Shown here piece after piece: positions 1-6,810 of a stretch of 6,810 nt of DNA. Numbering within the stretch: the stretch's first letter is position 1; the number at the start of each line of letters is the position of its first letter. The position numbers and the translations under genes are program-made. Origin of the DNA: an uncultured Ruminococcus sp. (lineage in GTDB: Bacteria; Bacillota; Clostridia; Oscillospirales; Ruminococcaceae); the NCBI GenBank assembly GCA_902783235.1, contig CACZQG010000343.1:1-6810 (forward strand). The letters are read 5' to 3'. The notes below the pieces were generated by a model that did not search any database, was not told where the DNA came from, and worked only from the letters and a program-made list of their open reading frames with translations.

Positions 1-677
1 AGTAAGCGAAGAAGCCGGTCACTGCCTGCAAAGCTGTCATCTCTCAGAAAATAGGAAAAGCAGCTTTGTCTTACAGGCAGAGTCATGTAGTTTTCCGTAG
101 TAAATGCGGAAAGCTGGCGAAACTGCATTTTTCCTGTCTTGCCCTTCTGACATTTGGCTGTAAGCTTTTTTGCCAGCCTTTCACCATAGGCATCAAGCTT
201 CAATGTGTCAAGGCAGTCAAGAGCGTGATCGAAAATATCTGTGTTCAGTGCCGATAACGCTTCCACATAATTTCGTACACGCTTGTGGTACCTGGCATTC
301 TCATCAAAGCAGTATCTTACCGTATCTCCGTGAGCCTTTAGCTCGCTGCCGTTCCAGAACTGTCCCAGATTTACTATCTCCTGTGATATACCCGGGTATT
401 CCGCTTCAAAAACATGGGGTGCAGTGCCGTCTACTATAATGATCCCCTCATCCTCGACCACAACTGCATCGAGGGAGGAAATATCCGATGAGCAGCGGTA
501 CAGAGAAAGCTCATGGTCATTGAATCTCTCGGCAGCCTTTTTCATAAGGGTGGATTTTCCTGTGCCGGGTCCGCCTTTGAGTATGTAGGTGTAAAACCCG
601 GGGCGGCGTATCTGCCGTATGAACTTCGAGCGGAAACCATTGGGGGAGGTGCCTCCCAGAAAGTATTCTTGTATCAT
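1..677 (-). CDS. P-loop ATPase, PRK06851-like (3' end outside window)
   Basis: The 225 visible N-terminal residues are open to the left edge with no stop. A Walker A motif GGPGTGKST lies at residues 35-43, after an opening (YFLGGTSPNGF, residues 5-15) and GFYTYILKGG that I associate with the uncharacterised PRK06851-type ATPases of Clostridia and archaea. A hydrophobic strand followed by acids (VVVEDEGIIIVDG, about residues 74-86) comes shortly after the P-loop; a full Walker B cannot be assigned. No signal peptide or membrane segment is seen, so it is probably cytoplasmic. The start at 677 is preferred because GGAG (690-687) sits 9 nt upstream; an in-frame ATG at 683 is only 3 nt from it. 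The gene is divergent from the ABC transporter gene and has its own promoter. The biological role is unknown; the P-loop assignment is firm and the family name is from memory. Confidence 0.8.
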   Translation of the reverse strand, partial: MIQEYFLGGTSPNGFRSKFIRQIRRPGFYTYILKGGPGTGKSTLMKKAAERFNDHELSLYRCSSDISSLDAVVVEDEGIIIVDGTAPHVFEAEYPGISQEIVNLGQFWNGSELKAHGDTVRYCFDENARYHKRVRNYVEALSALNTDIFDHALDCLDTLKLDAYGERLAKKLTAKCQKGKTGKMQFRQLSAFTTENYMTLPVRQSCFSYFLRDDSFAGSDRLLRL

Positions 678-686
678 TATCATCAA

Positions 687-690
687 CTCC
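687..690 (-). promoter_or_regulatory. Ribosome binding site deciding the ATPase start
   Basis: GGAG on the minus strand is 9 nt from the ATG at 677 and 3 nt from the in-frame ATG at 683. Normal spacing favours the downstream start, removing two residues from the longer alternative. Confidence 0.65.
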
Positions 691-717
691 ATAAATTTTA
701 TCGCTGTGATCATGAGG

Positions 718-760
718 AGCAAAGCATCGGTGTGAACATAAGAGCCTATCATGCTTTGCT
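718..760. repeat. 10-bp perfect inverted repeat in ATPase leader
   Basis: AGCAAAGCAT (718-727) is the exact reverse complement of ATGCTTTGCT (751-760), separated by 23 bp. It overlaps the predicted transcription start of the minus-strand ATPase gene (about 757), so it could be an operator dyad or the first hairpin of the 5' leader RNA. Function is inferred from position only. Confidence 0.55.
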
Positions 761-763
761 TTG

Positions 764-793
764 ATTATAACAGCGTAGTATATAATATGACAA
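764..793 (-). promoter_or_regulatory. Sigma-A-like promoter of the P-loop ATPase gene
   Basis: On the minus strand TTGTCA (793-788, five of six consensus bases) and TATAAT (769-764, perfect) are separated by 18 bp. The predicted start near 757 gives a leader of about 80 nt before the ATG at 677. Confidence 0.7.
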
Positions 794-915
794 TAATTGC
801 GTTTGGTTAATACTCGGAGCAATATAATCAAGCGGAAGTCTATGGGTGATTAAAAACGGCTTGTGCAACATTATCATAAATACAGCAATAATTTGGCAAT
901 TTAACCGAATTTGTC

Positions 916-944
916 TTGCTATTTAATGTAAAATGTGATATAAT
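916..944 (+). promoter_or_regulatory. Sigma-A-like extended -10 promoter of the ABC gene
   Basis: TTGCTA (916-921, four of six) and a perfect TATAAT (939-944) are separated by 17 bp, and TGA directly before the -10 gives the extended TGN element. Transcription would start near 951, about 47 nt before the ATG at 998. No operator was recognised. Confidence 0.7.
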
Positions 945-984
945 TATTATGTATCAATTAATACTAAAATATTTATTGCCAATG

Positions 985-991
985 AAGGGAG
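985..991 (+). promoter_or_regulatory. Ribosome binding site of the ABC gene
   Basis: AAGGGAG ends 6 nt before the ATG at 998 and fixes that start. The following residues form a short basic stretch and then a membrane helix, as expected for a true N-terminus. Confidence 0.8.
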
Positions 992-997
992 CATATA

Positions 998-3900
998 ATG
1001 AAAAACAAGTCGAAAAAGGAACGCAGAATAATTATTGCGGAATTGGTGATACTTTTTGCAGTGATCCTTGCATTTTTGTTACCGCAGCTCATAGGCACAG
1101 TTGATATTGCACAAAAACGAGGAGAATGGAAAAGCTATAGTGATCTTAACGGCAAGATCATCGGTGCTGTTGAGGATTCTGCACTTGAGGCTGAATCCAG
1201 GCAGAAATGGCCGGATTCGGAAATTTATACCGTATCTGATGCATCGGAGCTGCCGGGTCTTGCAAAGCAGGGTACTATAGATGCTTTTCTTGCGGAGAAT
1301 GATACCACTGATGAGATTTTTGACAGATTCCCTGAACTGACCACAATGATAGACACTGAGAGAAACACATTGTTTCCGGGATTCAATTACGATAAAAAGG
1401 ATGTATCTGTTATAATCCGTTCGTCAGATTATGCATATCTTACAACAAATGATACACTTGACAATACTATCCAAAAAGGAACGAAGATCGCAGGTATAAC
1501 AGGCTCAGAGCTGGCAGATATACCGGCTGCCTTGTATCCTGAAAGTGTTGTGGAAAGCTTCAACAGCTTTCCCGATGTTTTCGCAGCTCTCGAAAACGGA
1601 AAGGTAGATGCGGCAGCAGCATATATCTCACAGCTTGATATGATAAATGAAAGCTATGATGATCTTGCTTATATCACTACCTCCTTTTCAAATGTTACAT
1701 ATGGATTCGGCACTCAGAAAAACGAAAAGGGAGATAAGCTTAAAAAGCAGTTCAATGAGTTTTTGAAAAAAATAATGGACAATGGTGAATTTGCTCGCCT
1801 CAGCAAAAAATGGTCAGCCTATAAGGAAGGGGACGATGCCGTTCTTGATTATAAATTTACAGGTGAAAATGGTACGCTTCATGTTTCAACATCGGGAGTA
1901 TGGACACCTATGTCATTTTATATCGGCAACGATCTTACAGGACATTTTGTAGAGCTTATAGAGGCATTTTGTGCCAGTGAAGGATATACTCCCGTATTTG
2001 ATGCAGTAAACTATACCACCTCCATTGCAGGTCTTTCCTCCGGTTCATACGACATAATAGCCGATACAGTTTATATCACTCCCGAGCGTGCAGAAAAGAT
2101 CAATATTACAGATCCTGTATTGGCAAGTGATATGTTCATAGCAGTAAAGAATAATTCACAAACTGCTACTATTTCCAGATTTGATAATTTTATACAGGGT
2201 GTAAAAAGAAGCTTTGATGTGAATTTCATCAGAGATGAGCGCTGGAAAATGGTGCTTAATGGTCTTATTACAACACTTATCCTGGCGCTGGCTTCCTGCA
2301 TACTGGGTACGCTGCTGGGTGCTGTGATCTGCCGTATGAGAATGAGCCGAAATACTATAGCCATTGCTTTTGCAAGGCTTTATGTGAGGATCATACAGGG
2401 CATACCTATTCTTGTACTGCTGATGGTACTGTATTACATTGTATTTACCAATGACAGCTTATCGGCACGTAATATATGTATTATAGGATTTTCACTTGAT
2501 TTTGCGGCATACGTTTCGGAAATATTCAGAAATGGTATAAATGCAGTACCTGCCGGTCAGTCCAGGGCAGCCAAGGCACTGGGCTTCACTCCGGTACGTG
2601 GATTTGTAAAGGTGGTACTGCCCCAGGCAATAAAGCATATTTTACCGGTTTACAGCGGTCAGCTCATATCTATGGTAAAGCTTACATCTGTTGCAGGATA
2701 TATATCTGTTTTTGATCTTACAAAGGTTTCCGATATAATCCGAAGCCGTACATATGAGGCATTCTTTCCGATTATCACAACCGCACTTATCTATTTTATC
2801 CTGTCATACCTGCTTCTGGCACTTATGAAGCTTGTAAGCCGCCGTCTGAACAGTGATACCGGAAACCGCAGACTCAGATATATAGATGAAAAAACAGGAG
2901 ATAATATCAGGCATTACGAGCATAGCAAAATAGACAGGGAAAAGGAATTGCTTGTTATCCGTGATCTGCACAAGAGCTTTGATAATGTCACACCTATAGA
3001 TAAAGTCAGCTGTACAGTCAGGGAGGGAGATGTTATTTCTCTGATAGGTCCCTCGGGAACAGGTAAGAGTACCCTATTAAATCTTATCAACCGTCTTGAA
3101 CAGCCTGACAGCGGCAGCATTATATTTGACGGCAAGGATACGGGTGCATCAGAATATGACCTGAATATTCTTCGCAGAAAGATAGGAATGGTATTCCAGT
3201 CATTTAATCTCTTTTCTCATCTTACCATAGTTGAGAATGTAATGCTGGCACAGACGGAGCTGCTGAAAAGAAGCCGTCAGGAAGCATATGAAAGATCTAT
3301 GGAGCTGCTTAGCAGTGTGGGACTTTCAGGAAAAGCCCTGAGCTATCCTTCGGAATTGTCGGGAGGTCAGCAGCAGAGAGCAGCTATAGCAAGAGCCATA
3401 GCAATGGATCCGCAGATAATGCTGTTTGATGAGCCTACATCAGCCCTTGATCCTACAATGGTAGGGGAGGTCCTCAGCGTTATAAAGAATCTTGCCAAGA
3501 ACGGTACTACCATGCTTATAGTTACCCATGAAATGAAGTTTGCAAGAGATGTTTCAAACAGAGTGTTCTATATGGATGAGGGCGTGATCTATGAGGATGG
3601 TTCACCAGATAAGATATTTGATTCCCCCGAAAAGGATAAGACAAGACAATTTATTAATCATCTCAAGGTGCTGAATATCAGTATTAAGAATAATGAGAGC
3701 GATTTCATTTCAACCATATCGGCAGTAGATGACTTTTCACATAAGCATATGCTTTCAAGCAGGCTGAATCATAGTATGCTTACAGTGGTGGAAGAGCTTT
3801 GTATAAGCACTATATTCTTTGGCTGTAATGATCACGGTGAGATCGATATAAGCTTTGAGTATTCACCTGATGATGAAACAGTAGACTTCATGGTGACTTA

Positions 3901-4030
3901 TTCGGGAGAAAACACAGATCCCCTCAGAGTAGCAGATTCCATATCACTAAAGCTTATCCGCAACGTGGTATGCGATATCAACTACCGGCTCGAGGATAAT
4001 AAAAACCTTATAAAGGGGATCATAAAATAA
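998..4030 (+). CDS. Single-chain polar amino-acid ABC importer (binding lobes-permease-ATPase) with degenerate RsbW-like tail
   Basis: A 1010-residue fusion predicted to import polar amino acids. Residues 11-33 are an uncleaved-looking anchor that would place residues 34-410 outside the cell. Residues 48-150 and 158-273 are two related SBP_bac_3 lobe 2 modules (each G-x-x-IG/IAG start, then G-x-[IV]-DA at 92-96 and 201-205); 292-385 is lobe 1, with TPER at 361-364, Arg364 matching the carboxylate-binding Arg77 of HisJ. The HisM-type permease spans about 412-613, with the EAA coupling loop at 508-544. The ATPase (651-890) is complete: Walker [10 protein letters not shown] 684-692, Q-loop Gln734, LSGGQ 787-791, Walker B and Glu at 807-812, His844. 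Residues 895-1010 resemble an RsbW/SpoIIAB fold lacking key ATP-site residues. With one permease and one ATPase per chain, it should work as a homodimer. It is monocistronic, ending before a strong terminator. Substrate is not determinable; transporter assignment is firm, lobe order and tail assignment are inferred from motifs. Confidence 0.93.
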   Translation: MKNKSKKERRIIIAELVILFAVILAFLLPQLIGTVDIAQKRGEWKSYSDLNGKIIGAVEDSALEAESRQKWPDSEIYTVSDASELPGLAKQGTIDAFLAENDTTDEIFDRFPELTTMIDTERNTLFPGFNYDKKDVSVIIRSSDYAYLTTNDTLDNTIQKGTKIAGITGSELADIPAALYPESVVESFNSFPDVFAALENGKVDAAAAYISQLDMINESYDDLAYITTSFSNVTYGFGTQKNEKGDKLKKQFNEFLKKIMDNGEFARLSKKWSAYKEGDDAVLDYKFTGENGTLHVSTSGVWTPMSFYIGNDLTGHFVELIEAFCASEGYTPVFDAVNYTTSIAGLSSGSYDIIADTVYITPERAEKINITDPVLASDMFIAVKNNSQTATISRFDNFIQGVKRSFDVNFIRDERWKMVLNGLITTLILALASCILGTLLGAVICRMRMSRNTIAIAFARLYVRIIQGIPILVLLMVLYYIVFTNDSLSARNICIIGFSLDFAAYVSEIFRNGINAVPAGQSRAAKALGFTPVRGFVKVVLPQAIKHILPVYSGQLISMVKLTSVAGYISVFDLTKVSDIIRSRTYEAFFPIITTALIYFILSYLLLALMKLVSRRLNSDTGNRRLRYIDEKTGDNIRHYEHSKIDREKELLVIRDLHKSFDNVTPIDKVSCTVREGDVISLIGPSGTGKSTLLNLINRLEQPDSGSIIFDGKDTGASEYDLNILRRKIGMVFQSFNLFSHLTIVENVMLAQTELLKRSRQEAYERSMELLSSVGLSGKALSYPSELSGGQQQRAAIARAIAMDPQIMLFDEPTSALDPTMVGEVLSVIKNLAKNGTTMLIVTHEMKFARDVSNRVFYMDEGVIYEDGSPDKIFDSPEKDKTRQFINHLKVLNISIKNNESDFISTISAVDDFSHKHMLSSRLNHSMLTVVEELCISTIFFGCNDHGEIDISFEYSPDDETVDFMVTYSGENTDPLRVADSISLKLIRNVVCDINYRLEDNKNLIKGIIK

Positions 4031-4202
4031 TACGTATAATGTCTGATTAAAAGGATTGAAAAGGTCGCTTTCTGAAGAAAGCTTGGCAAAGACTTTTAGT
4101 TTCGCTCATACTCTTATGTGTTAGGCAGTGGTAAGCTCGAAGAGCAGCTAAAAGCAGGACGATATAATCTATTTGCCTTGGATTTAGCTTGATCAATATG
4201 CA
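4031..4202. other. Non-coding stretch between ABC stop and terminator
   Basis: This 172-bp stretch has no gene with a start and ribosome binding site. It holds a small hairpin (GCTTTC 4067-4072, TGAA loop, GAAAGC 4077-4082) without a good T-run, and a 30-codon stop-to-stop frame (4100-4189, then TGA) that reads protein-like but has no start. It is probably 3' untranslated RNA of the ABC gene and possibly includes debris of a lost gene. Confidence 0.4.
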
Positions 4203-4234
4203 AAAAATGTCAGCCAAAAACGGCTGACATTTTT
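4203..4234 (+). terminator. Strong bidirectional intrinsic terminator
   Basis: A perfect 13-bp stem (4203-4215 with 4222-4234) closes a 6-nt AAAAAC loop. The core is TGTCAGCC/GGCTGACA and the outer part is A5/T5, so a T-run follows the hairpin on both strands. It ends transcription of the ABC gene 173 nt after its stop and can also block read-through from the opposing operon. Confidence 0.88.
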
Positions 4235-4264
4235 ATTGCTTCAATACTATTAATGCTGCTTTCC

Positions 4265-4278
4265 GGAAAAGCTTTTCC
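4265..4278. repeat. 14-bp perfect palindrome between terminators
   Basis: GGAAAAGCTTTTCC is self-complementary and overlaps a second small palindrome TTCCGGAA (4261-4268). It has no loop and no associated promoter, so it may be chance or a protein-binding site. Confidence 0.35.
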
Positions 4279-4302
4279 AATATACAAGTCTGCAATAAAA
4301 TA

Positions 4303-4326
4303 AGCCGATAGCAAAAACTATCGGCT
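4303..4326 (-). terminator. Intrinsic terminator of the sortase operon
   Basis: A 9-bp perfect stem (4303-4311 with 4318-4326) closes a 6-nt loop. Read on the minus strand the hairpin is followed by TATTTTATT, a U-rich tail, so it serves the minus-strand operon. It lies 221 nt after the stop of the last gene; without the 180-bp element between them the distance would be about 41 nt. Confidence 0.72.
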
Positions 4327-4344
4327 CGGTTTATTAATATGATT

Positions 4345-4524
4345 TTAAGGCAATACCGCACAAAGATTGTGCGTCAGATGCGAAGTCAGATTTTTCGTTA
4401 GATTGTATAAAATAGATGCAGGCATACTGGCGTATGTCAAAGAGATTTTGTGCAAGATAACGGAAAATCTGCTAGCAGATGACGTGCAAAGCTTCCAAGC
4501 GGTCTTTGTGCGGTGTTGCCTTAA
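4345..4524. mobile_element. 180-bp MITE-like element with 22-bp terminal inverted repeats
   Basis: The ends at 4345-4366 and 4503-4524 are inverted repeats matching at 21 of 22 positions, each beginning TTAAGGCAA and continuing through ACCGCACAAAGA. The interior is also an imperfect palindrome: CAGATTTTTCGTTA (4387-4400) pairs with TAACGGAAAATCTG further right, and CATAC/GTATG (4423-4436) forms the tip, close to the element midpoint. The whole element could fold into one long hairpin. No coding capacity is seen. The outer TTAA at both ends could be part of the repeat or a 4-bp target duplication; no other clear duplication is visible. I recall similar ends in gut Clostridia repeats, but cannot name a family. 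Confidence 0.75.
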
Positions 4525-4547
4525 GAATCGGGATGCGGGACACTGAC

Positions 4548-5579
4548 CTATTCCTCCTCAGCTGAAACAGTGGTATTGTCATCCTCTGCCGCTTTGGTGT
4601 CCGTGCTGCTGTCTTTTGTGGTCTCAGCCGCTTGGAACACCGGATTGTCATTATCGCTGTCATCGTCGTCATCGTCATCATTAACGGAAGCAGCTGCTTT
4701 TTTTCTGCGCTTTGCGGAGCTTACAGCATATATAAGCATCATGAAAAGTCCGAATGCGAATAGTCCACATTCAAATATCATCAGCCGCATAAGCATTTTT
4801 GATATAAAGCCCGTTATTGCAGAATATATGCTTTCATTGGATACTATTAGTCTGTCTGTAAATCCCGAAAGCTTTATCCACAGTGTAGGCAGCAGCATTA
4901 TTACCGATGCACACATTGCTGCCACACCTGTCCAGTAGCAGCCCAACCCGGCTCTTTTCAGACATACTGCCATGATTATCAGTATAAGCAGAAGTGAAAA
5001 TGCTCCCAGAGCATATGTGGCAGGAGTCAGATCCGGATATATATCCTGTGCCTTTTTCAGCAGGCTGGTCTTACTCATTTCCTTGAACATATATACATCG
5101 GTAAAGCTTTCGATCTCACTTATTGCAGTATCTATGGTATTCTGAAGCTGCGCCTTGTATTCGCTGTCTACCTTGACATTATTCTTTTTTGCAAAATCAT
5201 TGAAATAGTCGGTAATGCTTTTTTTTAGGGGAGCGTAGTCATAGTCGGAAAGGGAATTGAATTGCGGATCTGAATTCTTAATGTAATTGGTTATGACGTT
5301 ATACACCTTTCCGTCTATTATCTCCTTCACGGTATCCACAGGCAAAGCAGACATATAAACATCTGCCGGAATGCCGGAATAGTCATGACTGTGAGTGAAG
5401 TATTTCTCTATCTCATCATGTGCCTTCCGGGGTACATCGTTGTCATCAGATGCGGATATATAGCTGCCGCCGCTGAGTACAAAGAAGTTCATGGTAAATG
5501 TGGCTGTAAAGCCAATGAGTGAGAAAACTAAAAGCACCGACAGGATAAGACAGGGAACATACTTTTTAGTTATATCCAT
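4548..5579 (-). CDS. Four-helix membrane protein with acidic tail, sortase-associated, unknown function
   Basis: I do not recognise this 343-residue protein. Residues 7-34 form an N-terminal helix, then about 150 hydrophilic residues (40-187) are predicted extracytoplasmic and rich in helix-forming and acidic residues. Helices at about 188-207, 215-235 and 263-286 follow, then a basic KRRKK stop (290-294) and a low-complexity tail: Asp301-307, more Asp/Asn, and Thr/Glu-rich sequence ending SAEEE. The tail should be cytoplasmic by the positive-inside rule. No catalytic motif is evident. AAAGGA (5593-5588) lies 8 nt before the ATG, and only 15 bp separate it from the sortase stop, so it is the last gene of that operon. 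A role as sortase partner, surface-protein chaperone or sensor is possible but is inference from context. Confidence 0.85.
   Translation of the reverse strand: MDITKKYVPCLILSVLLVFSLIGFTATFTMNFFVLSGGSYISASDDNDVPRKAHDEIEKYFTHSHDYSGIPADVYMSALPVDTVKEIIDGKVYNVITNYIKNSDPQFNSLSDYDYAPLKKSITDYFNDFAKKNNVKVDSEYKAQLQNTIDTAISEIESFTDVYMFKEMSKTSLLKKAQDIYPDLTPATYALGAFSLLLILIIMAVCLKRAGLGCYWTGVAAMCASVIMLLPTLWIKLSGFTDRLIVSNESIYSAITGFISKMLMRLMIFECGLFAFGLFMMLIYAVSSAKRRKKAAASVNDDDDDDDSDNDNPVFQAAETTKDSSTDTKAAEDDNTTVSAEEE
4659..4679 (-). repeat. Poly-Asp (GAY)7 coding tract
   Basis: Seven consecutive Asp codons mixing GAT and GAC encode residues 301-307 of the membrane protein, within a longer Asp/Asn/Ser run. Mixed codons argue against simple recent slippage and for selection on acidity. 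Confidence 0.7.
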
Positions 5580-5587
5580 TTAGTCTG

Positions 5588-5593
5588 TCCTTT
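5588..5593 (-). promoter_or_regulatory. Ribosome binding site of the membrane protein gene
   Basis: AAAGGA on the minus strand lies 8 nt before the ATG at 5579, directly after the sortase stop codon (5597-5595). It supports the start and translation from a shared message. Confidence 0.7.
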
Positions 5594-5594
5594 C

Positions 5595-6227
5595 TCAGCT
5601 TTTGAATTTTTTATCTGTAGGTTCACAGATGACAGCAAGTCTGTCCTCAGTGGGACCCAGAAGATTGCCGTAGCAGGTATACATTGTAAGCTTATCCTCG
5701 TCCGAGGGAGCGATAAGGGTATTGTCCGAATCCTTGAAGTAGGTTATTTCCTTTGCCTTGTATTTGAATTCACCGTAGGAGGTGGTAAGTATCACCTCAT
5801 CACCCTCCTTCACCTTGTCCAGGTCTAAAAAGAAGGTGTTGCAGTGTGCATCCAGTACAACATGACCCTTTTCACCTATTACCTTGGAACCGATGTACTG
5901 GCATACGCCCTCATGAAGAAGATCCGGAGTACTGCCGAAAAATACCGGTGCTTCCAGATCTATGGATTTGATCTTCAGGGTCGCATATTCCTTGCCGAAG
6001 GAAGGATAAACTATCTTGCTGCCGTCATCAAGCTGAGATTCCACTTCTTTTTCCGTGAATTTTATCTCAGACATGGCCTTGTGCTCCGTATCGGCTGAAA
6101 AGATCACCTGTGAAGCATCATATATTTTTTTAGCAGGAATAAATGCTGCCCCCGAAATGACTCCGCCGCATATGGCAAGAGTCACAAAGGGGGTAACAAG
6201 ATTTACCAGTGCTGTTTTTTTTGACAT
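5595..6227 (-). CDS. Sortase, class D-like transpeptidase
   Basis: A 210-residue sortase, a membrane-bound cysteine transpeptidase that cleaves a sorting motif and links surface proteins to the cell wall. One helix (about residues 8-30) anchors the N-terminus; the beta-barrel covers about 78-203. The catalytic residues are all visible: His128 in LDAHCNTFF, Cys185 in LTMYTCYG, Arg196 in TEDRLAVI. Length, single N-terminal anchor, the HxNTFF..L..VK.GD pattern and YTCY point to class D rather than C, although the class is from memory. Cys129 beside the catalytic His is unusual, since this position is normally Arg, Asn or Ser. Start 6227 is chosen over the in-frame ATG at 6281, because GAGGA (6240-6236) is 8 nt upstream and the longer form overlaps the preceding gene by 50 bp. 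It sits 4 bp after that gene's stop, as in a tight operon. Its substrate may be the upstream protein. Confidence 0.9.
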   Translation of the reverse strand: MSKKTALVNLVTPFVTLAICGGVISGAAFIPAKKIYDASQVIFSADTEHKAMSEIKFTEKEVESQLDDGSKIVYPSFGKEYATLKIKSIDLEAPVFFGSTPDLLHEGVCQYIGSKVIGEKGHVVLDAHCNTFFLDLDKVKEGDEVILTTSYGEFKYKAKEITYFKDSDNTLIAPSDEDKLTMYTCYGNLLGPTEDRLAVICEPTDKKFKS

Positions 6228-6231
6228 GGTA

Positions 6232-6810
<579 letters not shown>

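Larger units (their letters stand above)
678..997. other. Divergent intergenic region, about 320 bp
   Basis: No credible gene is seen. The region holds an inverted repeat (718-760), a minus-strand promoter for the P-loop ATPase (764-793), about 120 bp of A/T-rich sequence without recognisable motifs, and a plus-strand promoter (916-944) followed by a short leader of about 45 nt for the ABC transporter gene. The short plus leader leaves no room for a T-box or riboswitch. Confidence 0.7.

Noticed and set aside
513..831. Frames on both strands overlapping the ATPase start and its promoter
   Set aside because: They read across the promoter and alternate frames of the P-loop coding region and have no ribosome binding sites.
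945..997. Riboswitch or T-box in front of the amino-acid transporter gene
   Set aside because: The leader from the predicted start is only about 47 nt and shows no conserved core or attenuator hairpin.
4067..4082. Small hairpin with TGAA loop after the ABC gene as its terminator
   Set aside because: The stem is only 6 bp and no adjacent T-run follows; the hairpin at 4203-4234 is far stronger.
4345..4524. CRISPR or REP-type array
   Set aside because: There is a single inverted pair of ends and no regularly spaced direct repeats.
4570..4938. Plus-strand frame opposite the membrane protein gene, rich in Ser
   Set aside because: It is the antisense shadow of the acidic tail and membrane helices, without a promoter or ribosome binding site.

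Overview
The window looks like a chromosomal stretch from a low-to-moderate GC gut or rumen Clostridia-type Firmicute, most likely Ruminococcus or a close relative. This is inferred from strong AGGAG-type ribosome binding sites, consensus-like sigma-A promoters, A/T-ending and AGA/ATA codons, a class D-like sortase cassette, and an amino-acid transporter architecture I associate with these bacteria. No rRNA, tRNA, CRISPR array or phage gene was seen.

Left part (1-997): the N-terminal 225 residues of a P-loop ATPase run on the minus strand and off the left edge. The gene has its own sigma-A-like promoter and a 10-bp inverted repeat in the leader. It is divergent from the next gene, with about 320 bp of non-coding DNA between them holding both promoters.

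Centre (998-4030): one 1010-residue protein carries almost a whole amino-acid ABC importer in a single chain. The order is N-terminal membrane anchor, a duplicated solute-binding lobe 2, a solute-binding lobe 1, the HisM-type permease, the ATPase, and a C-terminal domain resembling a degenerate RsbW/SpoIIAB kinase fold. The binding lobes appear circularly permuted relative to classical binding proteins, and the C-terminal domain has lost the key nucleotide-binding residues. This is the most interesting item in the window.

Convergent intergenic region (4031-4547): 172 bp with only a weak hint of a gene remnant, then a strong bidirectional terminator (4203-4234), a palindrome, a second terminator facing the minus-strand operon (4303-4326), and a 180-bp MITE-like element with 22-bp terminal inverted repeats (4345-4524). 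The element lies between the last minus-strand gene and its probable terminator.

Right part (4548-6810): a minus-strand operon, read right to left. It contains the C-terminal part of a surface protein with an 18-Asn linker and a sorting-signal-like tail, a class D-like sortase, and a four-helix membrane protein with an acidic cytoplasmic tail. Spacings of 4 and 14-15 bp suggest co-transcription. A reasonable reading is a small cell-surface module in which the sortase or membrane protein acts on the upstream surface protein; the substrate relation is inference.
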